Under the pieces are notes generated by a model. The model did no database searches. It was not told the origin of the DNA and worked only from the letters and a program-made list of their open reading frames with translations. This document shows, in pieces, positions 1 through 13,869 of a stretch of 64,000 nucleotides of DNA. Position numbers and translations under genes: made by a program. Each line of letters opens with the position of its first letter. Position 1 is the stretch's first letter. Source of the stretch: Neelides folsomi (Eukaryota; Arthropoda; Collembola; Neelipleona; Neelidae); NCBI GenBank assembly GCA_034687125.1, contig JAQGBZ010000163.1:62001-126000 (forward strand), read 5' to 3'.

Positions 1-439
1 GTAAATTGAAAAATTGAAAAATATTTTTATTATCTCGTTTTAGTCATTATTCAACAACTTGCAATTGTAAAGTTAATGTATTTATAAGGTCTTTTTACAA
101 AATTATTTAAATAAGCTAATGTTTACAATAATAAATATTAAAGTTTAGAGAGTTTATTATGATCATGTTTGATATAAACATGTAGATTTTATCGAACTTA
201 ATTAAAATGAACAATATTTAACAATATTTAAGAAAAATGAAATAAATAGATAATTAACATTTTTAGTAAAAAATAAAATTAAGCAGTTAATTAAGTCTCG
301 GTTCTCTTTGGCTTATCAGTCAAGGATGAGTAAAAACATTAAATTAATAAAAGTAGGTATTTGAGTTGTATTAAAATTGAACTTTTTGGGTGAATTTTGA
401 ATCTAAGCATTTAAAACACAAGGGATGATTGATGTAAAT

Positions 440-3400
440 TTAAACGATGGTTTCTCCACGTCGCCAGGCATCTGTCCTAATTTGCTGCATTGTTGGAGGC
501 GGATTTGGATTTCTCGGAGGGAGCGGAGGTTGAGGAAATCCTCTCGAGTTGACTGATACCCGCGGATTCCTTGGGACAGGATTGACAAGGTGAGCCGAGT
601 TCAAATGCGGCTTTACTTCACTTTGACAGCAGAACCAGAAACAGCAACAGACTCTTTTGGCCAGCGATGTGAAGGAGCGAAAGGAAAACGTTGACAACAC
701 CCAGACACCTGAAAGAATGAGGGCGTTGAGGAATGAAGGCATTGAGGATGAATAATCTTGTTTGGATTATCCAAGGGACGCTTACCGGTAGTCAGCCCTG
801 CAATGAGATTCATGTTCAACCGAAGGAGAAAGATCTGAAGATTCGGACGATCTGCTCCTGACTCCCATGCTTCTCTGCCAGCAAGCTCATAGATCAACGT
901 CCCGATCTGTCAACAACGACACATTGCTTATTAACATTGCACATTCCACGACTCCACCAGATTTTTAATCTAAAAATACTAAACTAACTTTTAACTATTG
1001 GATTGCCTATATGTAAAATATAAAGGGGAAAACTTCTTAATTGTAGCTCATTCAATAAAACATAAACTAAAAGATCTAAACATTTTTTATCAAAGACATT
1101 TTTTGCCCAATAAAATGAAAAATGAGGAGACGAAAGAAAATACCATGAAAGGCATCTTCATCCTAAAATGATTAAGCTTTCGAAAATACTTAATAACTAT
1201 TCATGTAATGTAATTCTTTTAACTTTTCGATTATATTATGTTTTTTAGAATGACTTAAACACTTAAAAGTGTTTGAATCTTCCATTTAATTCTGAATATA
1301 AAATAGATGCATGCTAAAACACAATTACTGATTGCCTAGATTTGAGATTCTATTCGTGTTATGAAAAAGATAAGGATAGATTGCTCAAGGTATGTACATG
1401 GAACAACTGTTTGAAATGTTTAACTGTTCCAGAGGAGAAGAAAGAAACCCAGTGTACATATTTGGCTATACAAGTATGGAAATGTATAAAAACGTCTTTT
1501 GTGTTCTCCTTCTCACATAAATCTCTGGTTAAGTGGACGAGTGTCTTTAAGAGCTGAAGGGGCTCGAAGAGGTTCAAACAGACTCAAATGAGGAATGGTT
1601 ACTTGGCAGGCGATGGGCAGAGAATGGACCAGAGCGAAGATCTCGACTCGCATCCAAAGGCGGGAGCTTTCAAGAGCCTTCAACCGACTCGAAGGACTCA
1701 TCGAGTTGAGAATTGTCGAGGAGTGGAGGAGCACAGGAGCGTAGCCATTATTCCCATGGCTCATGCAGCCCGGGTCGCCGCTGGACGTTGACTTGCATCG
1801 GGAGAAAATGGGCTGGCGGGAAACAAGCCGCTGGATTAATCCCAAACTCACGAAGAAAACACCGAGGATGAGAGAGACGGAGAGGGGAACTAAATTGTAG
1901 AGTTTCAAGGCTTCCACATCCTATGTAAAGACAAGAACAAGTTAATTATTGATATTGATTGATATAACTTAAAAGCAGGGAGATTCTGAAAAACATGTTA
2001 GTAGTTCAAAGTGACTTTAAGAGGGTTCATTCTGAGGGCTTAATTGACGCCTCTTGGTTTAAATGCCAATCAAGTTTAAGTAAGAGAGACGCCTTGAGAG
2101 CTTTCCTTCTAATAAGGTCTCAAGGGTCCCAGACGTCATTTTGAATGTCAGGGTTGGAGATTAATGATTGACAGTGAGAGGGTCATTTATATCAACGTAA
2201 GTGTATTTATAAGCATCAAAAGGGGTTCAGGTAATGGGTATGAATTTGAGGATTATTTGTGACCTGGAAGCCGACGCCACAAATCCCCGTCAGCTCATCC
2301 GCGTCCACTTTCTTATGGACGAGGGCGATGGAGGTGATGAGAGACGCAATGCCCCAAGAGCTCAAATGGAACATTGACCATTCCCGCTGTTGAAGAGACG
2401 AGGCCAAGGAGGGATATTGGCTCAGGAGCCACGAGAGACACAAGATGACCCACCTGTGGAAAATCCATTTATTATTCCTTCAAACCCTAACTTTAGCCTC
2501 TTAGGTTTGAGGAGACAGCAGGGAGCTGAGCTCACCTTTTCCCTTCCATCACTCATAGTCATATCTAGCTAGAACCGAAGACAATGAGAATCCCCTTCAA
2601 TATTTTCAATTACCTTCAACGGGACTCAACCCTATTTGCCCTTTTCCGTTTTCACCCTTAGATTATAAAAGAAGCTTTTATTCTCTTATCCCTAAATCCT
2701 ATTATCTCTTTCAAAAACATTATATCTATCAACTGTACATACATATTGTATCTTCAGATTCATTTACGGAAGCTCTCCCAACAATCAGGGCACATTTACC
2801 CGGAACGGAGTTGATCAAACCCTAACTTCAACATGTGCCAGCGGATTATTGTTTGCTTCTTTTCACGTAATTTTCAATTATCTATCTACATGCACAGTAA
2901 ATCTTTTGTATTTTAAAACAAATCCTTACCAAAAAATGGCTGCAGACCAGAAAAAGTAAGTAATGAGGAAGACCAGGGCGCACACTGAAGGAATGTGACC
3001 GCCAGCAGGGAGAAGATCCAGCCCTGTGCTCTTGTCATAAACACAAGTAGACGTCGTTGACCCAACGATGACTCCAATACTGTACATGACCTGGCACAAG
3101 GCTAAATACAAAATTGGTCTCTCAGCCGCACTCGATTTCTGAAAAAAATCATACAAAAACTATTTAATAAGATTTTTATTTAATAGGTAGTAGAGTAATT
3201 GTAAACTGATTTTAAATTATTTTTTCCATAATATACAATATACCTATTTACCTATGTATATGAACATAAATATTAATAAAAAATAATAACCAATGCATTG
3301 CTGACTTAATAAAGATTATGAATATTATTACAAGGAATCATAAATATAACTAACCCTATAAGCATTACAATACAAAATACGTTTATAGTATGATGAGTGT

Positions 3401-6400
3401 GTTCTGATATACTCTATATTTGCATTTATATTATGCATATATGAGATATTCCCTATCGATTATCAATCTCTAAAAAATCTCAATTTTATTGGAAGTAGAA
3501 ATCTAAATAATAATAATCTCTTTGAGTTTATGCGGCTATAAATTAAGATTATAGGGGAGTAGCTGGAGAAGGAGGAGTGTTGGAATGTGTGTACAAGAGA
3601 ACAAGAAGAGATTCCGGTTCTTTTTATTCCTTTAATAATACTACAAACCAGACACATTCGCGTTCCTCATCAGCTCTCAAAAGTCGCCGGTCTCCTTTGA
3701 GAAAATCTGATAAAACGAATGAGGAAACGGCGTAAGGATCGGCGAAAAGATGTTCCAACGAATGCAAATTCAAATTACAGAAGAGGAGAAAAAAAGATGA
3801 GTATCGCGAATCTCCCCCACGCCCCTGAAACCATAAAGGCGTCGGGATAAGACGACGTTATCGCTTTTTACGTCCAACTTGAAACCACAGCTCTCCACTT
3901 TACAAATGCCCATCACAAAGACCAATTTCCATCATCATCTCTCCATCATTTCCCCCCGCAAATATGTTTACAAAGTGGAGAGGCGAACGATGTACGTGAC
4001 GGTAGGCTCAATCAAAATCTCTTTACACACCATTAGAAAAAGATGACGAGAGTCACGTAAGAACAGAAAACTCACAGAAAAGAGTCATCGTAATAATACT
4101 CTGCCAAACATCCAAGGTTTATATGGGTCTGTCTATAGTATTTTATGGATTCGATGGAGTGCAATTTTGTTAATCGCGATTCCATGCCGTGCCACTGACC
4201 GCTCTAATGCGGGTCTGACAAGTCTCAAAAATCTATAGAAAATCTGGAGTTGTGGTAATGTAGAGATGAAAAGGAGCCGCTGCGGCTTCTGCCGACAAAC
4301 AAATACTACAACCGCACATCCATTATATAACCTAAAAACCAGGTAATACACCTTAAACAAATCTTTAGAATCAAACTCTAACAAAGAATGCGGATCTTTC
4401 AATCCAATAAACGAGAGACTAATTTATGCAAAAATTCTACTATTTAATACTATAGTGTAATATACTGTTTAATAAGGACTCATATTTTAAGTTGGCTTTA
4501 TGAATAATGATCAAAGTTCAATATTTAAAAAAATTACTTACAAGTGAACAAAGCGAGAGAAGAAGTGCAATGACGGAGGACGAGAGAGACAAAATGGCCC
4601 ATAAGAGCGCGTAACTTCTTGCAAATCCTTTTTCACTCTGAAGATAAAGAGATTCTTCCGAATCGCCGCATTTAAGCCAGCAACGATTCTTTGTGAAAAT
4701 CCATCTTCGATGGCATTTGCCTTCAACTTCACTCACGCCGATTTTCCCGCCCCGAAGAACGGGTTCTTTGTGGCGTGGTGGGAGAGGGTCGAATGCAGGA
4801 TGAGATGGGTGAAGCACCGCTCCAGGGATTTGATGAGGATCAAGACCGTAGCCTTTTGAAAAGATCTGATGAAGTGTTTGCTCATTGACCGGGCGATGGC
4901 CGTGAGGATGAACCTCAGGCAGGGGAACATGATTTGACGATGGGATTTGTGGAGGCATTAGCGGGCGGTGTCGGATCGGCTCTTCTTCAGGCCCATCAAT
5001 GCACATCTGCTCATGTTTATTCTCCGGGTGAAACTTGCTACAGTTGAGGTTTTGAGGCCATTCGAACCCAAACTCCTTCATGACGGGTTCGCATCTCAAT
5101 CTCACAGACTCACAGAGGGAACGGCACGGGCCTATATTTGTAGACAAACAAATAGAAAAAATACACATGTTAATCTATCTTTAAAAACTGTTCCAGCTGC
5201 AACTGAGATTTCGGAATCAGGCTAGCATAACAATATTGATTGGGTAAATAAATAGAAAATAAAATTGTATTGAAGTAAATTCAATAGACTTCTTTCATAG
5301 AACAAAAGTTACAATATTACCAGAATGTGATTTATTTTACACACCACATTGTTGGATACAATTATTAAAATGATTTTACAATATGAAAATTCATAAATTC
5401 GCTAACTAAGTGATTGAAAAGATAAATGGAAAAATATTGTTATGCGTAGTGTAATATTAAGAACAAGAACTCATATTTTATAAAGGGAAGTTATTATGAT
5501 AGTTAATAAAATAATGAAATGAACCACATGGTGCATTTACTTTTGAACAACATTGTTATAAATTGGATTTAAAAACTGGATAAGATTCATACCATTGGAA
5601 AAGAAGAACTGCCATAAAGAAATAATTATGATAGTTAGGTTCATAAAAGTTTTGAAGAAGTGTTCTGGAAAATGGGTTTTGAAAGTCAACAAGGTAATTA
5701 TGGATGTGGCAATGAGATTAAAAGGAGCAATAAAATTTTAATCAGGGAACTTGGAAGTGAAAATCCTCATAAGAAATAAGTGTCCTATTCCAGCAGCATT
5801 TCATTTCAAAATAAATAGCCCATAAGAATAAGAATAACCTCATAAAATAACTACTGATATCATTACATAACAGTAGTCCAAAAAAGTTGAATAACTTAAA
5901 TAAGTTAAATACACTCTGCAGGTAATAAGTATTAAATGGTAATAAAGTTAATAACCTATTTATGTAAAGTGCATCAAAATAAAATAAAATAAATAGGGTA
6001 AAAAAATATAAATAAAAACATTTAAGTATGTGTATTTAAAAGCAAGTACTGTATAATTAAAGTAGTGGAAACTTACCAATTGGTTCAGGCACCTTGTCAG
6101 TACACATGGGCACATGGGCAGTACAAAGAAAAAGTTTCAGATTCATCGAACAGCCGTATCTAAAATAAAAAAGGAATTATAATCACATTGTTTGAAGTTA
6201 AACGATGTCAATCAATCTCCTTAACTTGAAAAGTAAAGTTGTAAATAGAAATCTTGGAAGACAGCGGATGGGTTAAATTAATAATCCTGAATGAGATGGC
6301 GAAAAATTGAAGGAATGACCCCTTCAGTTCCCCTCATTACTGTCAAATCCTCTTGAAAGTACCAGGGGGTTAATCGTTATTCTCCCAACTAATCTCAAAC

Positions 6401-9072
6401 GCTCGCACTCTCCCTCAACTCCCTTCATTTCAACGACACACTCGAATAAAGGATTTAAGGACTCGGAGGAGACTTAAGGAGAAAAAAACCTTTTTTACTT
6501 ACTGAATGAGTGGAGTGAAGGTTTGGAGCATCGCGTCAGCATCTGCTTGGACATCGTGAGACACCAAATTCGGCATCGTCGTCTCATTGTATCCGACCCC
6601 GAGACACATCCCTGTCAGAGGAAACAAACAAACATTTTAGGAATAGGAAAAGAGACACACAACAATGGGAAGCTCCTTGGCTCCTGGAGAACCGTCTTCG
6701 TGCATCGTCGTTTTTTCCTTATTCTTTTATGGACACGGACGGGATGGGTAATTGTGAGTCACGAATTTGAACATTAGGATCCAGATCCCACTTTTCCGCT
6801 TTGTCATTCATTACATATAATAGATATTTATATGCCTTTCCTATAATACTGGAGAATGGAAGTTTAAAACTAGGGCTGGAAACTACAAGGAGATTTGGGC
6901 GTAGCATGAACAACGCATAATGATCCACAACATATAGAGTTCGATTCTTTAAGGGAGCAGAAGATGAAGCATTTAAAGGTAGTGATTGGAGAGGAGGAAT
7001 TGGGCGCGGAGGGAGCACAAAGAGGATTTTATGGTTTGTAGAGGTGCCTTATAAGAGGAAATCTCCCTAAATCATCATCATGATCATGAGGTTCCTTCCA
7101 CTCGAATTCAATTCCACTAAAGGCAACTCGAGTTGTTATTAAGGTGGCACTGAACAATGCGAATGAAATTCCCTTTGTATCGTTTAAGACTCACAAAAAA
7201 CATTTGGGAAGATAAGGACTGGAAAATCTTTACAACAGAATTGAATGCATGAAGAGGTGTAGGAGCTGTTAAATGGTTAAAATGGATATATGAGAGGAAT
7301 AGTGTAAGTTGGTGGTGAAACGAAAAGAGCATTAAAAGAGGAGAAAAGTCCTTTTGGAATTCCGCCGACATGGCAGGCTGACTCCCAACAATCTCCAAAC
7401 TTCACGATTGAATCCAAATCCTTTTAACTTCAATATCCCCAAAAGTTTATAAGTTATAGGGACATTTTACTCATCCTTTTCTCACAATGTTCATTTGGAT
7501 TATTCACATTTAATCAGAAAAAAACTCTTGTTTTTTCAAATGTAGCATGAAAGAAATCAGAATTGTACTTGTACTGATACTAATAAACAGAGAGCATGCA
7601 TAAACATACATATATAACATAATTCCATATAATTCTTAACGTCTTATCTAATCCAGTTTTCCGACTTATGTTTGGCAATTAAGCAGGGATTTGTACTTTT
7701 GTTAATATTCTCCCCATATCTTTCCACCAACCTGTTGAGCTTTTTTCCTCATGGTCGCCATTTCCGATAAGAACCCCTTTCATGTTTCTTAAATGTACGC
7801 TCGAGCCTTCCTTCACTTCTTGAACCATTTTAATAATTACACCTTTAAGGACTCTGTTTTAATTTCATAATACATGGAATAGAACAATGGAAGACTTCAT
7901 ACATTGTGTATTACAATTAATATATTCTACATTGATGGGTGATTTAACGAAAGAGAAAGAAGGCGGTTCATGTAAAGTATGAATGGTATAAGGATATTCA
8001 TGTAAATTTTATAAAAATATGAGAAATTTCTGTTGTATTTTTTGCATAATGGAATATTTGGTTGTTTAACATTTGAATTTATTTGTAAAATATTCAAATT
8101 ATTATGATGTTAAGAGGCTCCTTGACAGAAGTAATTTATAAATCAATCTTTTGAGCCCCACTCCTTCCCACCTGTAAGGTCCGAGATTGAAAGTCTCCTT
8201 CGGAATACATAATGGTTCAGAATCAAGGCGTTCCCTTTCTCATGATGAATTCTTGAATGATGCTCTCTTAAACAATTTCCCTTTGTGCTTGACGAGGGGG
8301 AATATGAATAAATGTATGAGGAGGAAAATATGTCTGAGAAAGGAACGGTGTGCCGGTGAGGTTGAAATGCAGAAGAGATGCTCGGCGTATTTCCCTCCCA
8401 CACATCCTGTCTCCTCTCAAAACATCTGCGTCTTGAATTCTAAACTCTTCGCTCAGCCATCCATCACGGGAATCCAAGTGGGGAGCCAAAGAAAGCTCAG
8501 GACGAACAATCCTTTTAAAAACTCAACATCAAATGGTTCGGATTATGTAGGGAACCATTGAGCCATTGGTTCAAAAGAGGAATCTCAATCTAAATCTGTA
8601 GAATAACGACCTCAACACGAATACAAATCAAAGCTCGGAATATTTTCAAACTTGCCGTCCTTTTCACCGTTCAACTCAAAACATTCCGATGGGCCGATGA
8701 GATATAACGATGTGACTTTTCCCATTCTGTTCCCTTTACATGTCTTTAATGGTGATCTTTAATGTTACAAGAAGTTACAACTGCCTTGTTAAGACTCAAC
8801 ATTGTAATTCTATACAATCTGGAGAGGAAAAGAAGATGGAGATTTAAGATAAACTCACCAATTTTAATCGGCTCGCATTTCCCCTGTTCATGGTGGCCAC
8901 TCAACAAGTGATGATGTTCCGGGTCGAGTCCAAGGCCCATTGATCCTATCCCTAATATATCCTCATGGAAGGTCTCATCGTGATCTTCAACTTTTCGTTC
9001 CCCATTGCTCATCCCGAGCAAGGTAAGGAAAATGAAAACAATCGGAGCTCGCATTCTCCCGCGTCGCTTCAT
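440..9072 (-). CDS. fz4: Frizzled-4-like Wnt receptor, 9 exons, 700 aa
   Basis: Seven-pass receptor for Wnt ligands at the plasma membrane. Exons read 8859-9072, 6503-6611, 6077-6159, 4542-5131, 2930-3138, 2264-2453, 1603-1920, 786-906 and 440-708; they sum to 2103 nt with all phases matching. A signal peptide leads into a cysteine-rich Wnt-binding domain with [21 protein letters not shown] and [14 protein letters not shown], closest to FZD4 in my memory. A His/Pro-rich linker of roughly 80 residues and seven membrane segments follow ([33 protein letters not shown]). The tail ends in GETIV, a class I PDZ ligand like FZD4 ETVV. Odd points: the conserved KTxxxW after the last helix reads FSFRSF, and the third intracellular loop is about 30 residues longer than usual. 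ATG at 9072 is chosen because it starts the signal peptide; an in-frame ATG also lies at 9093. Family is certain; the FZD4 subtype is inferred from the CRD. Confidence 0.93.
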
Positions 9073-9299
9073 TTCAAACTTGAACAGAATCACTTTAACT
9101 TAACCAACTTGACTGAAGTGTAATAACTCCAACAAACATTCTCTTCAATTTAGCCATTATTGTAAGGTCCCATTTTAAAAATATTTGAAAACTTCACTAT
9201 TCAACTAACTTAAAGAACTTTTTTTCTCTTTGATTTTCAGTGATTTAATTTTGAATTTCGTCGTAATACTATTTTAATGGTAAGTTGATTTGCTTGTTA

Positions 9300-9600
9300 T
9301 TCAAACTGAACAAATTGATGTTTGATGTGAGTTGAATTAAGTAGATGTGAAGGAGTGAGGAATTTGGTGGGGAGAATTGATGGAAGCAAGTTGGTGAGGA
9401 ATTTGAGGGCCGTGAGCCGTCGTGGCCGTGCCGGGTTGAGACGTGAGGGAAGACTGAAACTCCTCGTCAACGAGGCAGAGCGAAAGAGGTCTGGAGATCC
9501 TAACAAGTTCCTCTCCTTCTTCCACCCCCCTCGTTAGTTACCTTCAGTCTCATTATTCTCCAGGAGCGAACCCTCCCTCACCAACGAGGTCCACAAGCCT
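9300..9600 (-). promoter_or_regulatory. GC-rich block upstream of frizzled, probable promoter or 5' UTR
   Basis: This stretch is clearly richer in G and C than the flanking DNA and lies about 230 bases upstream of the frizzled start codon. No long open frame in it looks like protein. Its position suggests a promoter or a spliced 5' UTR exon. I found no clear TATA box. This is inference from composition and location only. Confidence 0.35.
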
Positions 9601-12591
9601 CATACTCTCCTCCCGAAAATTGTTCACACCTAGGTACTACTACGCTACTACTTCTCATTATAATACATTCCTTTGCATGGGCAGATGTATAGAGAGTATA
9701 TTTATTAACTCTTGATATAACAGAGGCCTTGTTAGGAAGGATTAATAACGACGGCAGAAGTCTCCGCCTTATCAACAATAAAAGATTAATTGCTAATTGT
9801 TTGTAAATATAGCACACGATTGTGTTCGGCTCCTGGTTTACTACACTTTCTTACGGGAGAACATTATATACGTGAAAGAGTTATAAATGGGGTTTGGCAA
9901 GTTTTTTTAAACTGGGAGATGATTGCAATTTGCAATTTATTCTTTGGTAAAACAATGGGATGATTCGTCAGAATGAATTCTGTTCAACTGCCATTTTTAA
10001 TTTCAGATTTCTTGTTTTGTATACGTCGTTATAAATTGACAAATGAATTGCTTTATCTTTCACAATGATTATGATTAGATACTTAATTTAAGTACATTCA
10101 ATACATGCCATACATACATTGTAATACATTCTACCAAAGTATAGAATTTATTAAGTGTAAAAAGGTTCATTTGATAACAACAGTTGAACCTTACCTCATT
10201 TGATGAAAATTTTTAATCCTTGTCACTGACAAGTTGTCAGCTCGCTGATAGGATAAGATATGATATTTACAAAATTGATTTAAAATAACAATGGTGAAAA
10301 TGTTTGTGTGTTGAAGAACTGTGTTTTAACATATTAGCAGCGTTTATTCAATTGTATTGATTTTAGCTAGAAATAACTCAAAATATTTAATATCTTACTG
10401 ACGACGCGAGATAAAAAACATTCTGTACATGCTACATGAACTCTTTTTTATTAATTGTATCAACACAAACAAGGTAGCGTATCAGTTTATAATACTTCTT
10501 TACAAATTGTTAAATAAAAAATAACACAAAGACTTCATTTTTTTATATTCACATTCTCATACATAAGTTCTAGGTGTTCGTAAACTTTTAACATACAAAA
10601 CTTAAATATGTTTGTATGGAGGTAGGTGTGTATTTTAGATATTTTAATGTTGCCAATTACAAAACTTAAATATGCCTTTAATGAAGATTTACAGTCATAT
10701 TTATGGACTTTAAATAGATTCTCCCATTTACACCCTCAGTTACAAACTAGCTATTAAATAAAAATATTCCAAATTGAATTTTTCCATTTCATTTATACAT
10801 AAAAGAAGGTAAGGAAGGTTGCCGCAACGAATTTCTTTATTACCATTTATCATGAAATGAATTTAAATGTCAATCTGGACAGAGGGAGGAAGAAAAAGGT
10901 ATAGTCATAAGAAATTCAAAAATATTCTTCTCGCATGATGAGAATGAAATTCGAAGAAGAGCTCTTGTGAATTGGTAGGCCGTGGAGGGAACAAAGGTGG
11001 TCGTGCTAGTGTAGTTGAGTGCATGAGGGCATCCTCCTTAATACTAACCATATAATCATATGTAAAGGAAAGTGGATGTGTTTTTTTCTCCGTCTCCCTC
11101 CAAAGTCTGACCCTTGTAAGGAGCAGCATGAGGTTTTGAATTTCTTTCAATTCCTCTTCTCCGGCCCCCTTCTGCTCCCTTCAGAGAAGGAGACGAGGAG
11201 GAGAGTCAATAATACTCCAGGACTCTCTTACGAGGAGGTCGGGATTAGAAATGGAAATGGTCTGTAACCTCAGGAGAAAAAAGGAGGCCTGGTGAGCCTT
11301 GGCTCCAATGTCCCTTAACTCCCTTAGCTTTACATGGAAATGTATGGTGGTTGAAGGGAACTTGAAGGGAAGGAGAGAGAACCCAAAGGTACGTTGTATA
11401 AAGAGAGTAAGCTCTACGTGCACATCCGGGCAAAGGGAGTTTTACTCGCACGCCTTTATTATTATATTGAGGTCCCTTTTTCTCCTATTTTAAATAAAGG
11501 GGATTGAATGGGTTCTGGTTGCATTCCGAGATCCGGACTCAAGATTACATTCTTAGACACAGACGTCGTCCCTTACTAACAATAATATAACCATTGTTAT
11601 TTTTTTCGAAATGAACCTATCTTGTTCCGCCTACAATAAATAGAATAAAACTAGGGTGGATTGTATTCTTAACCTCAGTTATAAAAAGAGGAAAAAGTGA
11701 CATTGGGGCAGAGGAAGAACATAAAATGAAATTTTAAAGAAGACATTTTCTCTTGGAATGCAATGCAGAAGTTATATGATGAAGTGTATGTAATAAAAGG
11801 CGTAGATTCATCATCTGTATAAAGATCCCCATTTATTTACACAGCTCCTACCATTTGCAAGGAAAGGATGATTGGATTCAATTGGATAAATAAATAGTCT
11901 TCACGAACCTTCTGTTTTCTTATTTACACGTCTCTCAACGTCTCAACGCTCATTTAATCTTATAAACTCATGGAGGTCTGAGTTATTCTTATATGCTTCT
12001 TCATAAGTTTTTTTTGCAGGGGAATTGTTTTTTATATTATTGTTGATCTTAATGTAATTTGAGTTTAATGACTTATTCAATTTGTATGTATTCTATGCAT
12101 TTATAAAATAGTAGGTATTTATGAATATGCATATAAAAACTAGAAGATATTCATTAGTTACTCTTGAATTAGTTAGGGATGTATGGTATTGGTATAGGTA
12201 TCGTACTTATTGTTAATTTACTTATGATCACCTTTTTATGATAAGTAATGTTAAGAAAAACAACTTTCATATTCTATTATATCTAACAATCATAAGATAA
12301 CAAATAAACGATAAACTATTGATCACAATTCACGAATATTAAATGTAATGCTTTTGGTAATGCTTTTGGTAATATGATTCGCAGAAAATTATTAGTTAGG
12401 CATATCTTATGTATGTTAACTACATAATGTTAACTATATAACTATATTCTGTATAATCAAATAATCAATAATGCTGATTTAAGGATATAATTTTTTAACT
12501 AACACACTTTAGATAATTTATGATTCGAATAGAATAAAACAAAATTTAAAAAGTTTTCCGATTTACTTTTAAACTTAATGATAAAAAAATA
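9601..12591. other. Intergenic region, no gene recognised
   Basis: About 3 kb between LSM10 and frizzled. It is mostly AT-rich. A more balanced patch at about 10900-11560 carries short open frames on both strands, but none has a recognisable motif, splice-consistent partner or convincing start. I see no repeat arms, RNA gene or mobile element here. Confidence 0.5.
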
Positions 12592-13195
12592 TTATAATGT
12601 CATTCTTTTTTTGCTTTTCTTCATTAAGTAATGCGCTCTTTTCTCGCGATTTCTCTTATTTTCTTCATTTCTTTTAGCACCCGATACAATAGCTACACCA
12701 TCTTTTAATAAACGTTCAATAGGGACCTACATTAAAGTAAACAAACATTTGTATAACTTATAAATAATATAATATAATTGGTTAAAAAATATAATTATAA
12801 TTATAAATTTAAATTGTAATTAATTAAATACCTGATTAGGAATCCTTATTCCGCGAATGCTTTTTCTTTGAAGAAAGAAAAATTCAAAATATGATTTTTC
12901 ACCATTTGGTTTCCTCAATTGAACATGCTCCATCGTTAAGTTCATGAAACTGTAAAAGGATATAGTTATTAGCTTTAATAAAATTTAATTAAATATTAAG
13001 AAAAATATATTATATACTATTTATATTATTACATTGTTTATTAAACACTTACCAATCAACACTTGTTATTTTCCCATAAATACAAATCCCAGTCTTCAAT
13101 TCAATTACAATTCCTTTATTAACAAGTCCGATCAAAAGAGGAGTAAGACTCCTTGAAAATATTGCTCGTTCTCTGCCTCCAACACATAATGCCAT
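12592..13195 (-). CDS. LSM10: U7 snRNA-associated Sm-like protein LSM10, 131 aa
   Basis: Sm-fold subunit of the U7 snRNP, which replaces SmD1 and takes part in 3' end cleavage of replication-dependent histone pre-mRNAs in the nucleus. Three exons (13053-13195, 12832-12949, 12592-12726) total 396 nt in phase. The start MALCVGGRERAIFSRSL aligns with human LSM10 RERTISENSL. The Sm1 motif gives the D-x-F-M-N signature as DCFMNL, and RGIRIPNQV matches the Sm2 region. The tail is rich in Lys, Arg and Glu, longer and more basic than I recall for the human protein. It lies 675 bases beyond the end of the PRPF39-AlkB gene on the same strand. SmD1 is the main alternative, but there is no GR-repeat tail. 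Confidence 0.85.
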
Positions 13196-13869
13196 TTACA
13201 GAGTAGTTATCATGCAAAACTTATATTCGAAAATTACAGGTAAATGTAATATTGAAATGTTATTGAAATGGTTCAGTAGAGTCAAATACAAACGAACAAA
13301 TAGAATAATTGAAATGGAAAATTTTTAACAACAAATTATGAAATTTTTAAAATAGTTTAATAGTGATTGGATTTAAGAAGAGAAAATGAGATCAACGAAT
13401 TGAGTAATTTATGATTGAATGACTCAATCTCAATGAGAAAATAAATGAAAATGAAATGTTTTGTTTTGTTAAGATCATCTTTAACGCAAAAAAGAACTAT
13501 GTTTAGAGAAATTCAACTTTCCTTTGAGAAGTTGAGACTTTGAGAAGATTCACATTGCATTGGAATGAAATAATGGATTTCTGACAGAATAACCGACTCG
13601 TGAGAATGAGTAGTTAAATAATTAGGATTTGTCTCACGATTATGCATTTAAAGATATAATTTTAAGAAAAAGGTCAAGCGCTCTTTATAATTAATAAGTC
13701 TTTTATTAACAATTTAAGAATTTTAATACTTAATTACGGTATGAACTTGTAAGTATTTTTTTAATCACATCATATTCAATAAAATAATAAAAATTTCCGT
13801 GATCAACAGTGTTTTGTAAGTTTCGTTTTATAAGTTTAGTATCGAACAATACATTAATTTAATTTCAAT

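Noticed and set aside
4133-4402. 89-aa minus-strand frame in a frizzled intron
   Set aside because: Looks faintly like a degraded mobile-element fragment, but I could not match it to any family or find element ends.
8187-8561. 124-aa plus-strand frame within a frizzled intron
   Set aside because: No recognisable motif. The region is a somewhat GC-richer part of a long intron, with open frames on both strands by chance.
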